Shown: in pieces, positions 17,455 to 26,769 of the stretch
Numbering within the stretch: the stretch's first letter is position 1
How the letters are laid out: each line of letters begins with the position of its first letter
The notes under the pieces: generated by a model
Seen by the model: only the letters and a program-made list of their open reading frames with translations
What the model was told of the DNA's origin: nothing
The model's database searches: none
Program-made: the position numbers and the translations under genes
From: JAJRXK01 sp964593155
GTDB taxonomy: Bacteria > Krumholzibacteriota > Krumholzibacteriia > JAJRXK01
Assembly (NCBI GenBank): GCA_964593155.1
Contig: CAZQHE010000002.1
Span: 1-64,000, forward strand
Reading direction: 5' to 3'
DNA: 64,000 bases

Positions 17455-18972
17455 ATGCTCGAACTCGCTCGGGGAGCCGAGAGCTCTCTGCTGACCTGGA
17501 TGACCTTCGTGCCCCTGTTGGGCGCCGCGGTGATCGCCCTGCTGCCGGGTGCGCAGAAGCAGTTGCACCGGTACGTGGCCCTGGCGTTCACGGCCGTGCC
17601 CGTGGTGCTGGCCGTGTTCCTGATGATCGGTTTCGATCGGACGACGACCGACATCCAGTACCACACGCAGGTCTCGTGGATCAGCGCCTTCAACATCGAG
17701 TACTTCGTCGGGGTCGACGGGATCTCGGTGACCATGGTCCTGCTGACGGCACTGCTCAGTTTCCTGTGCGTGATCGCCAGTTGGGGGATCCAGAAGGCCA
17801 CGAAGGGCTACTTCTCGCTCTTCCTGCTGCTCGAGACGGGCATGATGTGCGAGTTCATGGCGCTGGACTTCTTCCTGTTCTACGTGTTCTGGGAAGTGAT
17901 GCTCCTACCGATGTACTTCCTCATCGGCATCTGGGGCGGGCCGCGCAAGGAGTATGCGGCGATCAAATTCTTCCTGTACACCCTGGCCGGCAGCGTGCTG
18001 ATGCTGCTGGTGATGATCGCGTTCTACTTCAACATCAGCGATCCGGTCACCGGCGAGAACACCTTCAACATGCTGCACATGATGAACCAGGCGAACCACG
18101 GGGACTGGTTGTCCGCGCCCGACATCCGGCACATTCTGTTCCTGGGTCTGTTCATCGGCTTCGCGATCAAGGTGCCCATCGTTCCCTTCCACACCTGGCT
18201 GCCCGACGCCCACGTCGAGGCACCAACGGCCGTCAGCGTGATCCTGGCCGGCGTGCTGCTGAAGATGGGCACCTACGGTATCCTGCGGATCTGCTACCCG
18301 ATCCTTCCCGACGCCGCGGCCTGGTTCTCGTGGCCACTCGCGATCCTCGGAGCGATCAACATCGTCTACGGAGCGATGTGCGCCCTCGCTCAATCCGACA
18401 TGAAACGCCTGGTGGCCTACTCGAGTGTGAGCCACATGGGCTACGTGCTGCTCGGCATGGCGGTCTTCAACGAGGCCGGGATCACCGGCGCCGTGCTGCA
18501 GATGTTCAACCACGGCACGATCACGGCCATGCTCTTCCTCATGGTCGGTGTGATCTACGACCGGGCCCACCACCGCGAGATCAACGGGTTCGGTGGCCTG
18601 GGCACGCAGATGCCGCGCTACACCACGGTGTTCTCGCTCGCCCTGTTCGCCGCGCTCGGGCTGCCCGGGCTGAGCGGCTTCGTGGGCGAGGCGCTGGTCT
18701 TCGTGGGCGCCTTCAGCGTGTACAAGACGGTGACCATCGTCAGCGCGATCGGGATCGTGCTCGGTGCCGCCTACGTCCTGTGGATGCTGCAGCGCGTGTT
18801 CCTGGGTCCGGCCAACGAGAAGTACGCCGACCTGCCCGACATCAGCCGGCGTGAGCTGGTGAGTGTGGTGCCGATCGGCATCGTGGTCATTCTCTTCGGC
18901 GTGTACCCGCCGCCGCTGATCGACATGATCAAGACCTCGTTGGTGCATCTGATCGGGATGATCCCGGGCTAG
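17455..18972 (+). CDS. nuoM: NADH-quinone oxidoreductase subunit M
   Basis: A 505-residue proton-pumping subunit. Typical motifs are YVFWEVMLLPMYFLIGIWGG with the conserved Glu, VPIVPFHTWLPDAHVEAPTA and LAQSDMKRLVAYSSVSHMGYV with the conserved Lys. GAGAGGTGACGG precedes the ATG. It follows nuoL after 42 bases and precedes nuoN by 11 bases. Confidence 0.95.
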   Translation: MLELARGAESSLLTWMTFVPLLGAAVIALLPGAQKQLHRYVALAFTAVPVVLAVFLMIGFDRTTTDIQYHTQVSWISAFNIEYFVGVDGISVTMVLLTALLSFLCVIASWGIQKATKGYFSLFLLLETGMMCEFMALDFFLFYVFWEVMLLPMYFLIGIWGGPRKEYAAIKFFLYTLAGSVLMLLVMIAFYFNISDPVTGENTFNMLHMMNQANHGDWLSAPDIRHILFLGLFIGFAIKVPIVPFHTWLPDAHVEAPTAVSVILAGVLLKMGTYGILRICYPILPDAAAWFSWPLAILGAINIVYGAMCALAQSDMKRLVAYSSVSHMGYVLLGMAVFNEAGITGAVLQMFNHGTITAMLFLMVGVIYDRAHHREINGFGGLGTQMPRYTTVFSLALFAALGLPGLSGFVGEALVFVGAFSVYKTVTIVSAIGIVLGAAYVLWMLQRVFLGPANEKYADLPDISRRELVSVVPIGIVVILFGVYPPPLIDMIKTSLVHLIGMIPG

Positions 18973-18983
18973 GAGACGAGGGC

Positions 18984-20468
18984 GTGAACTTCACCTGGCT
19001 CGACGTGAGCTTCTACCTTCCCGAGCTGATCATGCTCGGCACCTTCATCGGCTGCCTGCTGCTGGACCTGGTCCTGCCCAAGCGGACGCCGGCGGTGTTC
19101 GGGACACTGGTCGTGGGCACGATCGTCGCCACGATCGTGGCGCTGGTGCGCCCTCCGGTCGGCGAGCACTACATCTTCGGCCAGATGATGGTCGTCGACG
19201 ACTTCTCGCACTTCTTCCGGCTCGTGTTCCTGGGGATCACGCTGGTGGCGGCGATCTTCAGCTACAGCAGCCGCGAGATCATGGGGCGGGACCGCGAGAA
19301 CCAGAGCGAGTACTACGCCATGCTCGCGCTCATGGCCTTCGGCATGATGAGCATGGCCAGCGCCACCGACCTGGTCATGCTGGCCCTGACGATCGAGCTC
19401 GTGTCGATCACCAGCTACGTAATGGCCGGGTTCGCCCGCTTCAGTCTACGGAGCAGCGAGGCGGCGATGAAGTACGTGCTGTGGGGTGCCGTGAGCAGTG
19501 GCATGATGTTCTACGGGATCAGTCTGTTCTACGGACTGACCGGGGCTACGGGCTACGATGCGATCCGCGAGGGTCTGGCCGCGTCCCAGGCCGGCGACGT
19601 GACCGTTCTCGTGGCGATCCTGTTCGTCATGGCCGGCATCGGTTACAAGATCAGCGCGGTGCCCTTCCACTTCTGGACACCGGACGTCTACGAGGGAGCA
19701 CCGACACCGGTGACGGCCCTGTTCGCCGCGGGCCCGAAGGCAGCCGGCTTCGCGCTGATGATCCGCTTCTTCTACACCACCCTGGTCGGCGGTGACGGCG
19801 GCACCGGGTTCCAGGTGCTGCGCGAAGTCCAGTGGGACATGGTGCTGGCGCTGCTCAGCGCGGTCACCATGACCTGGGGCAACCTGGCCGCCCTGCGCCA
19901 GGACAACGTGAAGCGTATGCTGGCCTACAGCTCGATCGCCCACGTGGGTTACCTGCTCATGGGCTTCGTGTTGCTCACCCAGAGTGGTCTGCAGGCGATC
20001 CTGTTCTACCTGCTGATCTACGCGATCATGACGCTGGGGGCCTTCCTCGTGGTGATCGCGCTGAACAACCGGTTGGGCAGCGAGGACATCGAGGACTACG
20101 CGGGACTCGGATTCCGCGAGCCGCTGCTGGCCGCCTCGATGTTCGTGTTCCTGATCAGCCTCACCGGCTTGCCACCGACGGCGGGTTTCATCGGGAAGTT
20201 CTACCTGTTCGCCGCCGTCGGCGAGATGGGCATGTGGTGGTTGGCGATCCTCGGCGTGCTCAACAGCGTGGTGAGCCTCTACTACTACATGCGGATCGCC
20301 AAGGCCATGTACTTCACGCCGGCCACGGAGCAGGGGCCGCTGGGCCTGGCCGTTCCGCACGTCGTGCTGGTGGTGCTGCTGGTCATCCCCACCGTGATCT
20401 TCGGGGTGTACTGGGCGCCGCTGAAGGGCCTGGCCGATCGTAGCGTGCTCGGTTTCTGGGGCGGGTGA
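18984..20468 (+). CDS. nuoN: NADH-quinone oxidoreductase subunit N
   Basis: A 494-residue pump subunit and the last nuo gene. It shows LALTIELVSITSYVMAGFAR, KISAVPFHFWTPDVYEGAPT and NVKRMLAYSSIAHVGYLLMG. The start is GTG 18984. No clear rho-independent terminator was seen in the 230 bases that follow. nuoE, nuoF and nuoG, which make up the NADH-oxidising module, are absent from this cluster. Confidence 0.95.
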   Translation: MNFTWLDVSFYLPELIMLGTFIGCLLLDLVLPKRTPAVFGTLVVGTIVATIVALVRPPVGEHYIFGQMMVVDDFSHFFRLVFLGITLVAAIFSYSSREIMGRDRENQSEYYAMLALMAFGMMSMASATDLVMLALTIELVSITSYVMAGFARFSLRSSEAAMKYVLWGAVSSGMMFYGISLFYGLTGATGYDAIREGLAASQAGDVTVLVAILFVMAGIGYKISAVPFHFWTPDVYEGAPTPVTALFAAGPKAAGFALMIRFFYTTLVGGDGGTGFQVLREVQWDMVLALLSAVTMTWGNLAALRQDNVKRMLAYSSIAHVGYLLMGFVLLTQSGLQAILFYLLIYAIMTLGAFLVVIALNNRLGSEDIEDYAGLGFREPLLAASMFVFLISLTGLPPTAGFIGKFYLFAAVGEMGMWWLAILGVLNSVVSLYYYMRIAKAMYFTPATEQGPLGLAVPHVVLVVLLVIPTVIFGVYWAPLKGLADRSVLGFWGG

Positions 20469-20701
20469 ACCGCCCCGGAACCTCGCGGTGCTTCGGCAAC
20501 GTGGTGAGCCGGCCCGCGCCCTGATGCGCGTGCATCGGTCTGAAGCGCGATCCCGCCACTTCTTCCACCGATTGTGTGACCGTCGGCGGCCCTGCGCTGG
20601 CCCGCCTCGTCGGCCGTGACCTAGAGTCGGCGCGCCGCCGTGTCCGCGACGACACCGGTGTCGCCGCTCCCGGTCATGCCATCCGCCGTGGAGGTTCCCC
20701 C

Positions 20702-23700
20702 ATGCGCCGCGCCCTCTCCCTGGTTCTCGTCGGTCTGTTCCTCGGTGTTCCCGTCCACGCCGCCGAACCCGTGGTCCTCGATCTCGGCACCGATCCCGCG
20801 TTGCGGGTGACGTCGGTCTCGCTCGACGAGGTCACCGTGGAGGTCGACGTCGGTCGCCTGCGCTTCTTCGACGTGGAGACACCCGAGGGCACGTTCACGC
20901 AGGTGACGATCCCGGGGTTCCATCGCAGTCGGGAGATCGGGCGCCCCGCCGTTCCGGTCATGAACCGTCTCGTGGCGATCCCGGACGGTGCCGAGGCCTC
21001 CGTCGAGGTCGTCGAGGCGAAGACCCGGCGCGTGCGACTCGCCGACGTCGGGGTCGAGCACCGCCTCATGCCCGCCCAGCCGAGCCTGTCGAAGAGCGCC
21101 GATCCCGGGCCGCAGCCCTTCCACTTCGATCGGGCCGCCTACGCGACACCGGTCACGCTCGACGACCTCGAGTTGGCGGGGATGGTCGAGCAGGGCCGAT
21201 TGCGGGCGCTCGACTTCGGTCGCCTCGAGGTTCGTCCGGTGGCCTACGATCCGGTCCGCGAGGAGCTGGAGGTCGCCGAGAGCCTGCGTCTGCGTGTGCG
21301 CTTCGAGGGAGGGCGACCGGGCACGACGGAAGACCTGCTGGCGCGCACCCGCAGCCCCTTCTTCGACGGTGTCTACGGCCGCTTCGCGGGCAGCAAGGGG
21401 CTGCACGAGTCCTACCCGGACGTCGTGCGCGACGAAGTGACCTACGTCGTCGTCACGCCGCCCGAGTTCGAAGCCGGGCTCGAGGACTTCGTGGCCTGGA
21501 AGACCGAGCGCGGCTTCCACGTGGAGGTCGGCGTGATCGGCACGCCGGAGGTGGGCAGCACCACCAGCAGCATCCAGAGCTATCTGCACGGTCTCTTCCA
21601 CGGGGCCACGCCCCAGCAGCCGGCTCCGAGCTTCGTGCTGTTCGTCGGCGACGTGGCGCAGTGTCCCACGTGGACCGTCAGCGGCAACGCCACCGACCGT
21701 CCCTACTGCACGGTGGACGGCGACGGGATCCCGGACATGTACTACGGACGGTTCTCGGCCACGAACGCCGCGGAACTGCAGGCCATCGTGGACAAGACGA
21801 TGACCTACGACACCCTGTCGATGGCCGATCCGAGCTATCTGGGCGACGTCGTGCTGATCGCCGGTGCCGACGCCAGCTGGGCCCCCACGCACGGCAACGG
21901 CACCATCAACTACGGAACCGACAACTACTTCGATGCCGCCCACGGAATCGACGCCGACGTCCATCTCTACCCGCAGTCGCAGTACGATGCCTCGCTCATC
22001 GTGAGCGAGGTCGGCCAGGGCCGCGGGTTCGTCAACTACACCGCGCACGGAAGCCGCACGAGCTGGGCCGATCCGAGCTTCACGCAGTCCGACATCGCGG
22101 GACTGCAGAACGTCGACGAGTACGGGCTGGTGATCGGCAACTGCTGCCTGACGTCGACCTACGACTACGCCGAGTGCTTCGCCGAGTCGTGGTTGCGCGC
22201 GCCCGACCGCGGAGCGATCGGCTACATCGGAGGCTCGAACTCGACCTACTGGGACGAGGACGTCTACTGGAGCGTGGGGTCCACCGCGTCGATCACGGCC
22301 GACATGCCCTTCGAGAACACGGGCCTGGGCGCGTATGACGGTCTCTTCCACGACCACGGCGAGGACGAGGACCAGTGGTACGTGACGCAGCACGCGGTGG
22401 CCTTCTGCGGCAATCTTGCCGTGCAGGAATCGGGTTCGAGCCGCACCGACTACTACTGGGACATCTACAACCTCATGGGAGATCCGTCCCTGCCGGTCCA
22501 TGTGGGCGTTCCAGAGGCGAATCCGGTGGTCCACGCCGACAACCTGGTCGCGAACCAGACGTCGATCACCGTGTCCGCCGCGGTCGGTAGCTATGTCGGC
22601 GTGAGTCAGGACGGGGTTCTCCTGGGGGCGGGGACGGTCCACGACGGTGCGACCGACGTGACCATCGACTACCTCCAGCCGTTGCAGGCGGGGGTAGCGG
22701 CCCGCATCGTGGTGACCGGACAGAACCTCGCCCCCTACGTGACCGACCTCCCGGTCGCGGCTCCGAGCGAGGTCACGATCAGTCCCGTGGAGCTGCCCAG
22801 CGGGGTCCCGACCGAGGTCGCAGTCCGTGTGCTGCGCAACGACGGGGTGACCCCCATCCCCGGCGTCGAGGTGCGGGTGAGCGACCCCATGGACTACGAG
22901 GTCACCGCCTTCACCGACTCGGCGGGCCGGGCCACGGTGGATGTCGACTACCCCTACGGAACCGCGCTCGGAGTGCGTGGAACGCACCCCACGGAGGGCT
23001 TCCTCTTCGACGAGCAGCTCACGGTGACCGCCGCGCCGCTCGTCGAGCCCGACCTCACGGTGAGTACCGAGTTCGGACTCGTCGATCTGTTCGGCATGAA
23101 CCTGCAGAGCACGATCGTCGCCAGCAGCCAGACACCGGGCACGACCCTGGTGGCCTACGTGCCCGGTCTCGGCCGCATGGAATCGACGTCCGACACCCTG
23201 GTCTGCACGCCCACCCAGGGTGGCGAGGTGCGCGCCTTCCTCCTGGTGTCCGGACATCAGATCCACGCCGAGACCTTCCCCGTGCTCACGCAGGGCAGCG
23301 TGCGCGGCACCGTGCAGCTCGAGGGCGAGACCGACTTCTCCGGTGTGACGGTCGCGGCATCGCCCGGAGGAGCCAGCACGGTCACCGCTGCCGACGGCAG
23401 CTATCTGCTGACCGGCCTCGAGCCCGGCGACCACACCCTGACCGCCGAGCGCGAGGGGTTCTCGGTCGGGACGACGCCTCTCACCCTGGGCGAGGGCGAG
23501 CACCTCGACGGCGTCGACTTCGCCCTGTCGATCGTGTACGAGATCGAGGTCTGCGAGGACGCTGCGCTGGCCATTCCCGACGACTTCACCCGTGGGGTGA
23601 CCTCGACCATGGAGGTCGCGTCGGCCGGCGAGATCACGTGGGCCCGCGTGCATCTCGACCTCACCCACACCTACCAGGGTGACCTGATCGTTCAACTGAT

Positions 23701-24223
23701 CTCGCCGTCGGGAACCACGGTCGTCCTGCACGATCGCAGCGGTGGGTCGGTCGACGACATCGTCGGCTGGTATCCCGATGCCCTGATGCCGTCCGAGAGC
23801 CTCGACGCGTTCGCCGGCGAGGACATGGCGGGGAGCTGGCGTCTGCACGTGAGCGACAACGCCGGTTACGACACCGGGACGTTGAACTCGTGGTGCCTGA
23901 ACCTGGGCTACGCCGGCGGTACGGTCACCGCGGTGAAGGCGCCCCGGACCCTCGGCCTCGAGCGCAACGTTCCGAATCCCTTCAACCCCAGCACCACGAT
24001 CGCGTTCTCGATTCCGCGGGAGGGCGAGGTCCGACTCACGGTCTACGACCTGCGTGGCCGCCGGGTGGCCACTCTGGTCGACACCGTGCTCCCGGCGGGC
24101 CCCCATCGCCGGACCTGGGACGGGTGCGACGATCGCGGGCGTCCGCTGGCCAGTGGAACGTACTTCTATCGTCTGAACACGGGTGATCGCGCGTTGAGCC
24201 GGAAGATGCTGTTGTTGAAATAG
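20702..24223 (+). CDS. Secreted C25-family (gingipain-like) cysteine protease, multidomain
   Basis: A 1173-residue secreted protein. A signal peptide (about 1-20) is followed by a propeptide-like region and a peptidase C25 domain (about 240-590). His449 (NYTAHGSRTSW) and Cys481 or Cys482 (IGNCCLTSTYDYAECF) match the catalytic dyad. After Ig-like segments come a carboxypeptidase-regulatory-like domain (about 860-940), a proprotein-convertase P domain (about 945-1065), and a C-terminal NPFNPSTTIAFSIPREG module (about 1085-1173) ending RKMLLLK. That module is of the FlgD-like/T9SS sorting type found in FCB bacteria. The ATG at 20702 was chosen for the signal peptide; upstream codons of the same frame lack sense. 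Confidence 0.88.
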   Translation: MRRALSLVLVGLFLGVPVHAAEPVVLDLGTDPALRVTSVSLDEVTVEVDVGRLRFFDVETPEGTFTQVTIPGFHRSREIGRPAVPVMNRLVAIPDGAEASVEVVEAKTRRVRLADVGVEHRLMPAQPSLSKSADPGPQPFHFDRAAYATPVTLDDLELAGMVEQGRLRALDFGRLEVRPVAYDPVREELEVAESLRLRVRFEGGRPGTTEDLLARTRSPFFDGVYGRFAGSKGLHESYPDVVRDEVTYVVVTPPEFEAGLEDFVAWKTERGFHVEVGVIGTPEVGSTTSSIQSYLHGLFHGATPQQPAPSFVLFVGDVAQCPTWTVSGNATDRPYCTVDGDGIPDMYYGRFSATNAAELQAIVDKTMTYDTLSMADPSYLGDVVLIAGADASWAPTHGNGTINYGTDNYFDAAHGIDADVHLYPQSQYDASLIVSEVGQGRGFVNYTAHGSRTSWADPSFTQSDIAGLQNVDEYGLVIGNCCLTSTYDYAECFAESWLRAPDRGAIGYIGGSNSTYWDEDVYWSVGSTASITADMPFENTGLGAYDGLFHDHGEDEDQWYVTQHAVAFCGNLAVQESGSSRTDYYWDIYNLMGDPSLPVHVGVPEANPVVHADNLVANQTSITVSAAVGSYVGVSQDGVLLGAGTVHDGATDVTIDYLQPLQAGVAARIVVTGQNLAPYVTDLPVAAPSEVTISPVELPSGVPTEVAVRVLRNDGVTPIPGVEVRVSDPMDYEVTAFTDSAGRATVDVDYPYGTALGVRGTHPTEGFLFDEQLTVTAAPLVEPDLTVSTEFGLVDLFGMNLQSTIVASSQTPGTTLVAYVPGLGRMESTSDTLVCTPTQGGEVRAFLLVSGHQIHAETFPVLTQGSVRGTVQLEGETDFSGVTVAASPGGASTVTAADGSYLLTGLEPGDHTLTAEREGFSVGTTPLTLGEGEHLDGVDFALSIVYEIEVCEDAALAIPDDFTRGVTSTMEVASAGEITWARVHLDLTHTYQGDLIVQLISPSGTTVVLHDRSGGSVDDIVGWYPDALMPSESLDAFAGEDMAGSWRLHVSDNAGYDTGTLNSWCLNLGYAGGTVTAVKAPRTLGLERNVPNPFNPSTTIAFSIPREGEVRLTVYDLRGRRVATLVDTVLPAGPHRRTWDGCDDRGRPLASGTYFYRLNTGDRALSRKMLLLK

Positions 24224-24228
24224 TTCGC

Positions 24229-24792
24229 CTACGTCACGTTCGGCAGCAGGTCGGGCCGGTGGGTGGCCAGCCACCAGATCCCGCACACGACCAGTGCGTG
24301 ACGGATCCGGCCCGAGGCGATCGCGCCGGGAACGTCACCCACCGGCATGGTACTGACCTCGATGTCCTCGCCCACGTCCAGTTCGAGGTCGTGCGCGCGG
24401 CGACAGCCCTCCACGAGATAGGTGTGGCATAGGTTGCCCAGGATCGCGGGATTCGGCTGGACGGCGCCCATCGCCGTGACGCGGGTTCCCTCGTAGCCGG
24501 TCTCCTCGCGCAGCTCGCGCACGGCGGTGTCGCGCGGAGACTCTCCGGGATCGACGATACCGCCGGGGATCTCCAGCGTGACGTCGTCGATTCCGTGCCG
24601 GTACTGCTCCACGAGCACGAGTTCGTGCTCGGTGGTCACGGCCACCACGTTCACCCAGTCGCGGGTCTCGAGCAGATTGATGTCGCGGACCACCCCGTTG
24701 CGTGGGTTGCGCATCATCTGCAGGGTCAGGTCGAAGATCCGGGTGCGGGCAACGGTCTCCTGCGACAGTCGCTCCCACTTCTGGACGGCCAT
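24229..24792 (-). CDS. Nudix hydrolase, ADP-sugar pyrophosphatase-like
   Basis: A 187-residue protein. The Nudix box begins GGIVDPGESPRDTAVRELRE and continues ETGYEG, matching GX5EX7REUXEEXGU. The surrounding sequence (VNVVAVTTEHELVLVEQYRHG and PNPAILGNLCHTYLVEGCRR) fits the ADP-ribose/ADP-sugar pyrophosphatase group (NudF-like), which cleaves nucleoside diphosphate sugars. The ATG at 24792 starts at MAVQKWERL. It lies 22 bases downstream of the methyltransferase gene and converges with the protease gene. Confidence 0.88.
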   Translation of the reverse strand: MAVQKWERLSQETVARTRIFDLTLQMMRNPRNGVVRDINLLETRDWVNVVAVTTEHELVLVEQYRHGIDDVTLEIPGGIVDPGESPRDTAVRELREETGYEGTRVTAMGAVQPNPAILGNLCHTYLVEGCRRAHDLELDVGEDIEVSTMPVGDVPGAIASGRIRHALVVCGIWWLATHRPDLLPNVT

Positions 24793-24814
24793 GGTGTCTC
24801 TCCGGGGTCGGGGC

Positions 24815-25684
24815 TCAGTCGCGGCCGGAACGGCGCTTCGGCGGACGCCGTGTTCCGGCGCGTCCGGTCCCGCCACGGGTGGCGGTCTTCTTCCCGCCGC
24901 GTCCGCCGCGCGTCGTCTTCTTCTTCGCCGCGCCGCGCCCCGGTCGGGCCGAGACCTTCTTCGCCGGCTTCGGCTTGTACATGATGAAGAGGTAGTTGAA
25001 GCCCCGCAGGAAGAAATTGCCCTCGGCCGCCGCATCGTGCCAGTTGCGGCGCTCGAGCGACTTGTTGTGGCGCACCACGGCCACGATGTCCTCGCACAGG
25101 AACAGCTGGCTCAGCATGGCGAAGAGCTTGAAGCCGATCGGCTCGAGCGGAGATCCCTTCTTCGCACTGTCGCTCACGTACAGGGCCATGTGGCGCTCGG
25201 GCTTGAGCACGCGGTGGATCTCGAGGATCACCTTCTCCATGGCCTCGTAGTAGGCATGGCCACGACGCGCGTCGAGCTCGCCGATGCACTCGGGGCGGCC
25301 CGAGTACTTCACGTGTGTGGAGTACGGCGGGTCGACGAACACGAAGTCGGCCTTGCCGGTCTCCAGCGGCAGGTCGCGGGCGTCGGCGCGGAAGATGTCG
25401 TCGCGGGTGGGTTCGACGTCGTAGGCCAGGGCCCGGCGGTTCAGGTCGCGCGCCACGTCGAGCGTGGTTCCACTGCCCGCCATGGGATCGACCACCAGCC
25501 ACTTCTCGCGCGTGTAGCGTTGCAGCAGGTTCCAGATCACGTAGCTGGGCGTGGCTCCGGCGTAGCCGGTGTCGCCCTGTCGGCCCCGGCTCTGCCCTCC
25601 ACGGTAGTTCTGCGAAGGGAAGTCCCACAGCGTGGTCGTCATCAGCGGAACGTTCGGAGCGGCGGTGCGCTTCTCGCGGGCCAA
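24815..25684 (-). CDS. Solitary DNA methyltransferase (N4/N6 type) with Lys/Arg-rich tail
   Basis: A 289-residue protein. The SAM-binding motif DPMAGSGTT (about residues 66-74) precedes the catalytic DPPY (118-121), so motif I comes before motif IV. The DPPY form fits N6-adenine or N4-cytosine methylation. The last 45 residues are basic (KKVSARPGRGAAKKKTTR and GGKKTATRGGTGR), which could bind DNA non-specifically. The start is TTG 25684 with GAGGTGG ahead; ATG 25642 is an alternative. No restriction endonuclease is adjacent, so it is an orphan enzyme or has a non-restriction role. Confidence 0.8.
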   Translation of the reverse strand: MAREKRTAAPNVPLMTTTLWDFPSQNYRGGQSRGRQGDTGYAGATPSYVIWNLLQRYTREKWLVVDPMAGSGTTLDVARDLNRRALAYDVEPTRDDIFRADARDLPLETGKADFVFVDPPYSTHVKYSGRPECIGELDARRGHAYYEAMEKVILEIHRVLKPERHMALYVSDSAKKGSPLEPIGFKLFAMLSQLFLCEDIVAVVRHNKSLERRNWHDAAAEGNFFLRGFNYLFIMYKPKPAKKVSARPGRGAAKKKTTRGGRGGKKTATRGGTGRAGTRRPPKRRSGRD

Positions 25685-25709
25685 GGCCCACCTCGTTTCG
25701 TGCGGGGAC

Positions 25710-26585
25710 TCAGGTGAGCTTGCGGCCGGATTCGCGCCCCACGGCGAAGACCTGGGTCGCGACCGCCGCGGGCCGCCGCAGAGCGTCCAGCCAACGCGTC
25801 CAGTGGTCCCGGATCTCCATCTCGCGGGCCTGCCGGTGTTCGCGCAGACGGCGTTCGAGTTCCCGGATCAACAGCTCGCGGAAGACGGGCTCGCGTGGTG
25901 GCAGCCCACCGGCGTCGATGTAGGACTCGTAGAACACACGGCCGAGGTGGGGTCGTGGCTCCGCTTCGCAGATCGCCATCTCGACCAGGTCGGCCTCGGG
26001 GGGACCCCAGGCACAGAAGCTCCAGTCGATGACCCCGCTGATCGCCCAGCCGTCACGGTCGTGACTCTCGACCAGCAGATTGCCCAGATGCGCGTCTCCG
26101 TGCAACAAGCAGGTCTGCGAAAGAGGTGGATCGACGGTGACGGTCCGGATCATCGTCGGGTCGTCCTCGTCGCGCTCGATGCGGTGCAGGGCGGCCAGCG
26201 AGCGTCCCAGCTCGATGCAGATGCGGCTGAGGTCCGGACTCGTGTCGCCGCTCCGCCGCAGCGAGCTGGCCCGCGTGCCGGCGAGGATGGGCTCGAGACT
26301 CGCCTCGGGCAGACCGACCGAGGGCAGGAGCTCCACCGGATGCGGCGTGGGCACGACCTGCGAAGCGCGGAGGGCGGCCTCGGCCTCGGCCTGCAGGACC
26401 GGGCGCAGACGATCGACGAACTCGGAACGTGGCAGGCGCAGCAGGCGCATCGGGCCGTCGTCGAGCTCGACCACGAAGAGGTGGTGTTGACTCCCGGTCC
26501 CGGCGGGTTCGATCTGCCGGGGGGCGTATCCGCCGCGGACCAGGACGTCACGGGCGCGTTCGGACGCGGAGTCGGGCGTGGTCAA
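25710..26585 (-). CDS. Aminoglycoside phosphotransferase-family kinase
   Basis: A 291-residue protein with the APH/choline-kinase fold. The catalytic loop is LLHGDAHLGNLLV and the metal-binding segment is VIDWSFCAWGPPEADL. The N-terminus has a short nucleotide-binding region (QHHLFVVELDDGPMRLLRLP). The start is TTG 26585, with AGAGGAG placed 6 bases ahead; the longer open frame lacks similarity. The true substrate is unknown: most such chromosomal genes phosphorylate small metabolites rather than antibiotics. It is likely co-transcribed with the methyltransferase and Nudix genes. Confidence 0.82.
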   Translation of the reverse strand: MTTPDSASERARDVLVRGGYAPRQIEPAGTGSQHHLFVVELDDGPMRLLRLPRSEFVDRLRPVLQAEAEAALRASQVVPTPHPVELLPSVGLPEASLEPILAGTRASSLRRSGDTSPDLSRICIELGRSLAALHRIERDEDDPTMIRTVTVDPPLSQTCLLHGDAHLGNLLVESHDRDGWAISGVIDWSFCAWGPPEADLVEMAICEAEPRPHLGRVFYESYIDAGGLPPREPVFRELLIRELERRLREHRQAREMEIRDHWTRWLDALRRPAAVATQVFAVGRESGRKLT

Positions 26586-26673
26586 TCCAGCTCCTCTGTC
26601 GGGCAGTGAGTCGCCCCATGGTAGCCCCGGAATCCCTCGTCGAACAGGGACGAGCCGAACCGGGGCTCGATCC

Positions 26674-26702
26674 GTGACGCGGGCCGTTCCGTCCCCTAGA
26701 CT
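26674..26702 (+). promoter_or_regulatory. Candidate promoter of the DUF5916 gene
   Basis: GTGACG (26674-26679) and TAGACT (26697-26702) are separated by 17 bases, giving a predicted leader of about 60 bases before the ATG at 26770. Both hexamers match the sigma70 consensus at four of six positions. Confidence 0.4.
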
Positions 26703-26769
26703 CGCGGCTGTTTCCCCCGTCGTGCCCGGAGGCGTCTCCGTCGCACGTGAGGCCCCCTCGGAAGTCCGC

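Noticed and set aside
15232..17664. An 810-residue minus-strand open frame over nuoL
   Set aside because: It is very rich in His, Gln and Asp from antisense reading of nuoL, which is an unambiguous complex I gene.
20621..24286. A 1221-residue open frame on the minus strand, antisense to the C25 protease
   Set aside because: High-GC codon bias keeps this strand open. The translation is Gly/Arg/His/Val-rich with no domain, while the plus strand has a full protease with catalytic motifs.
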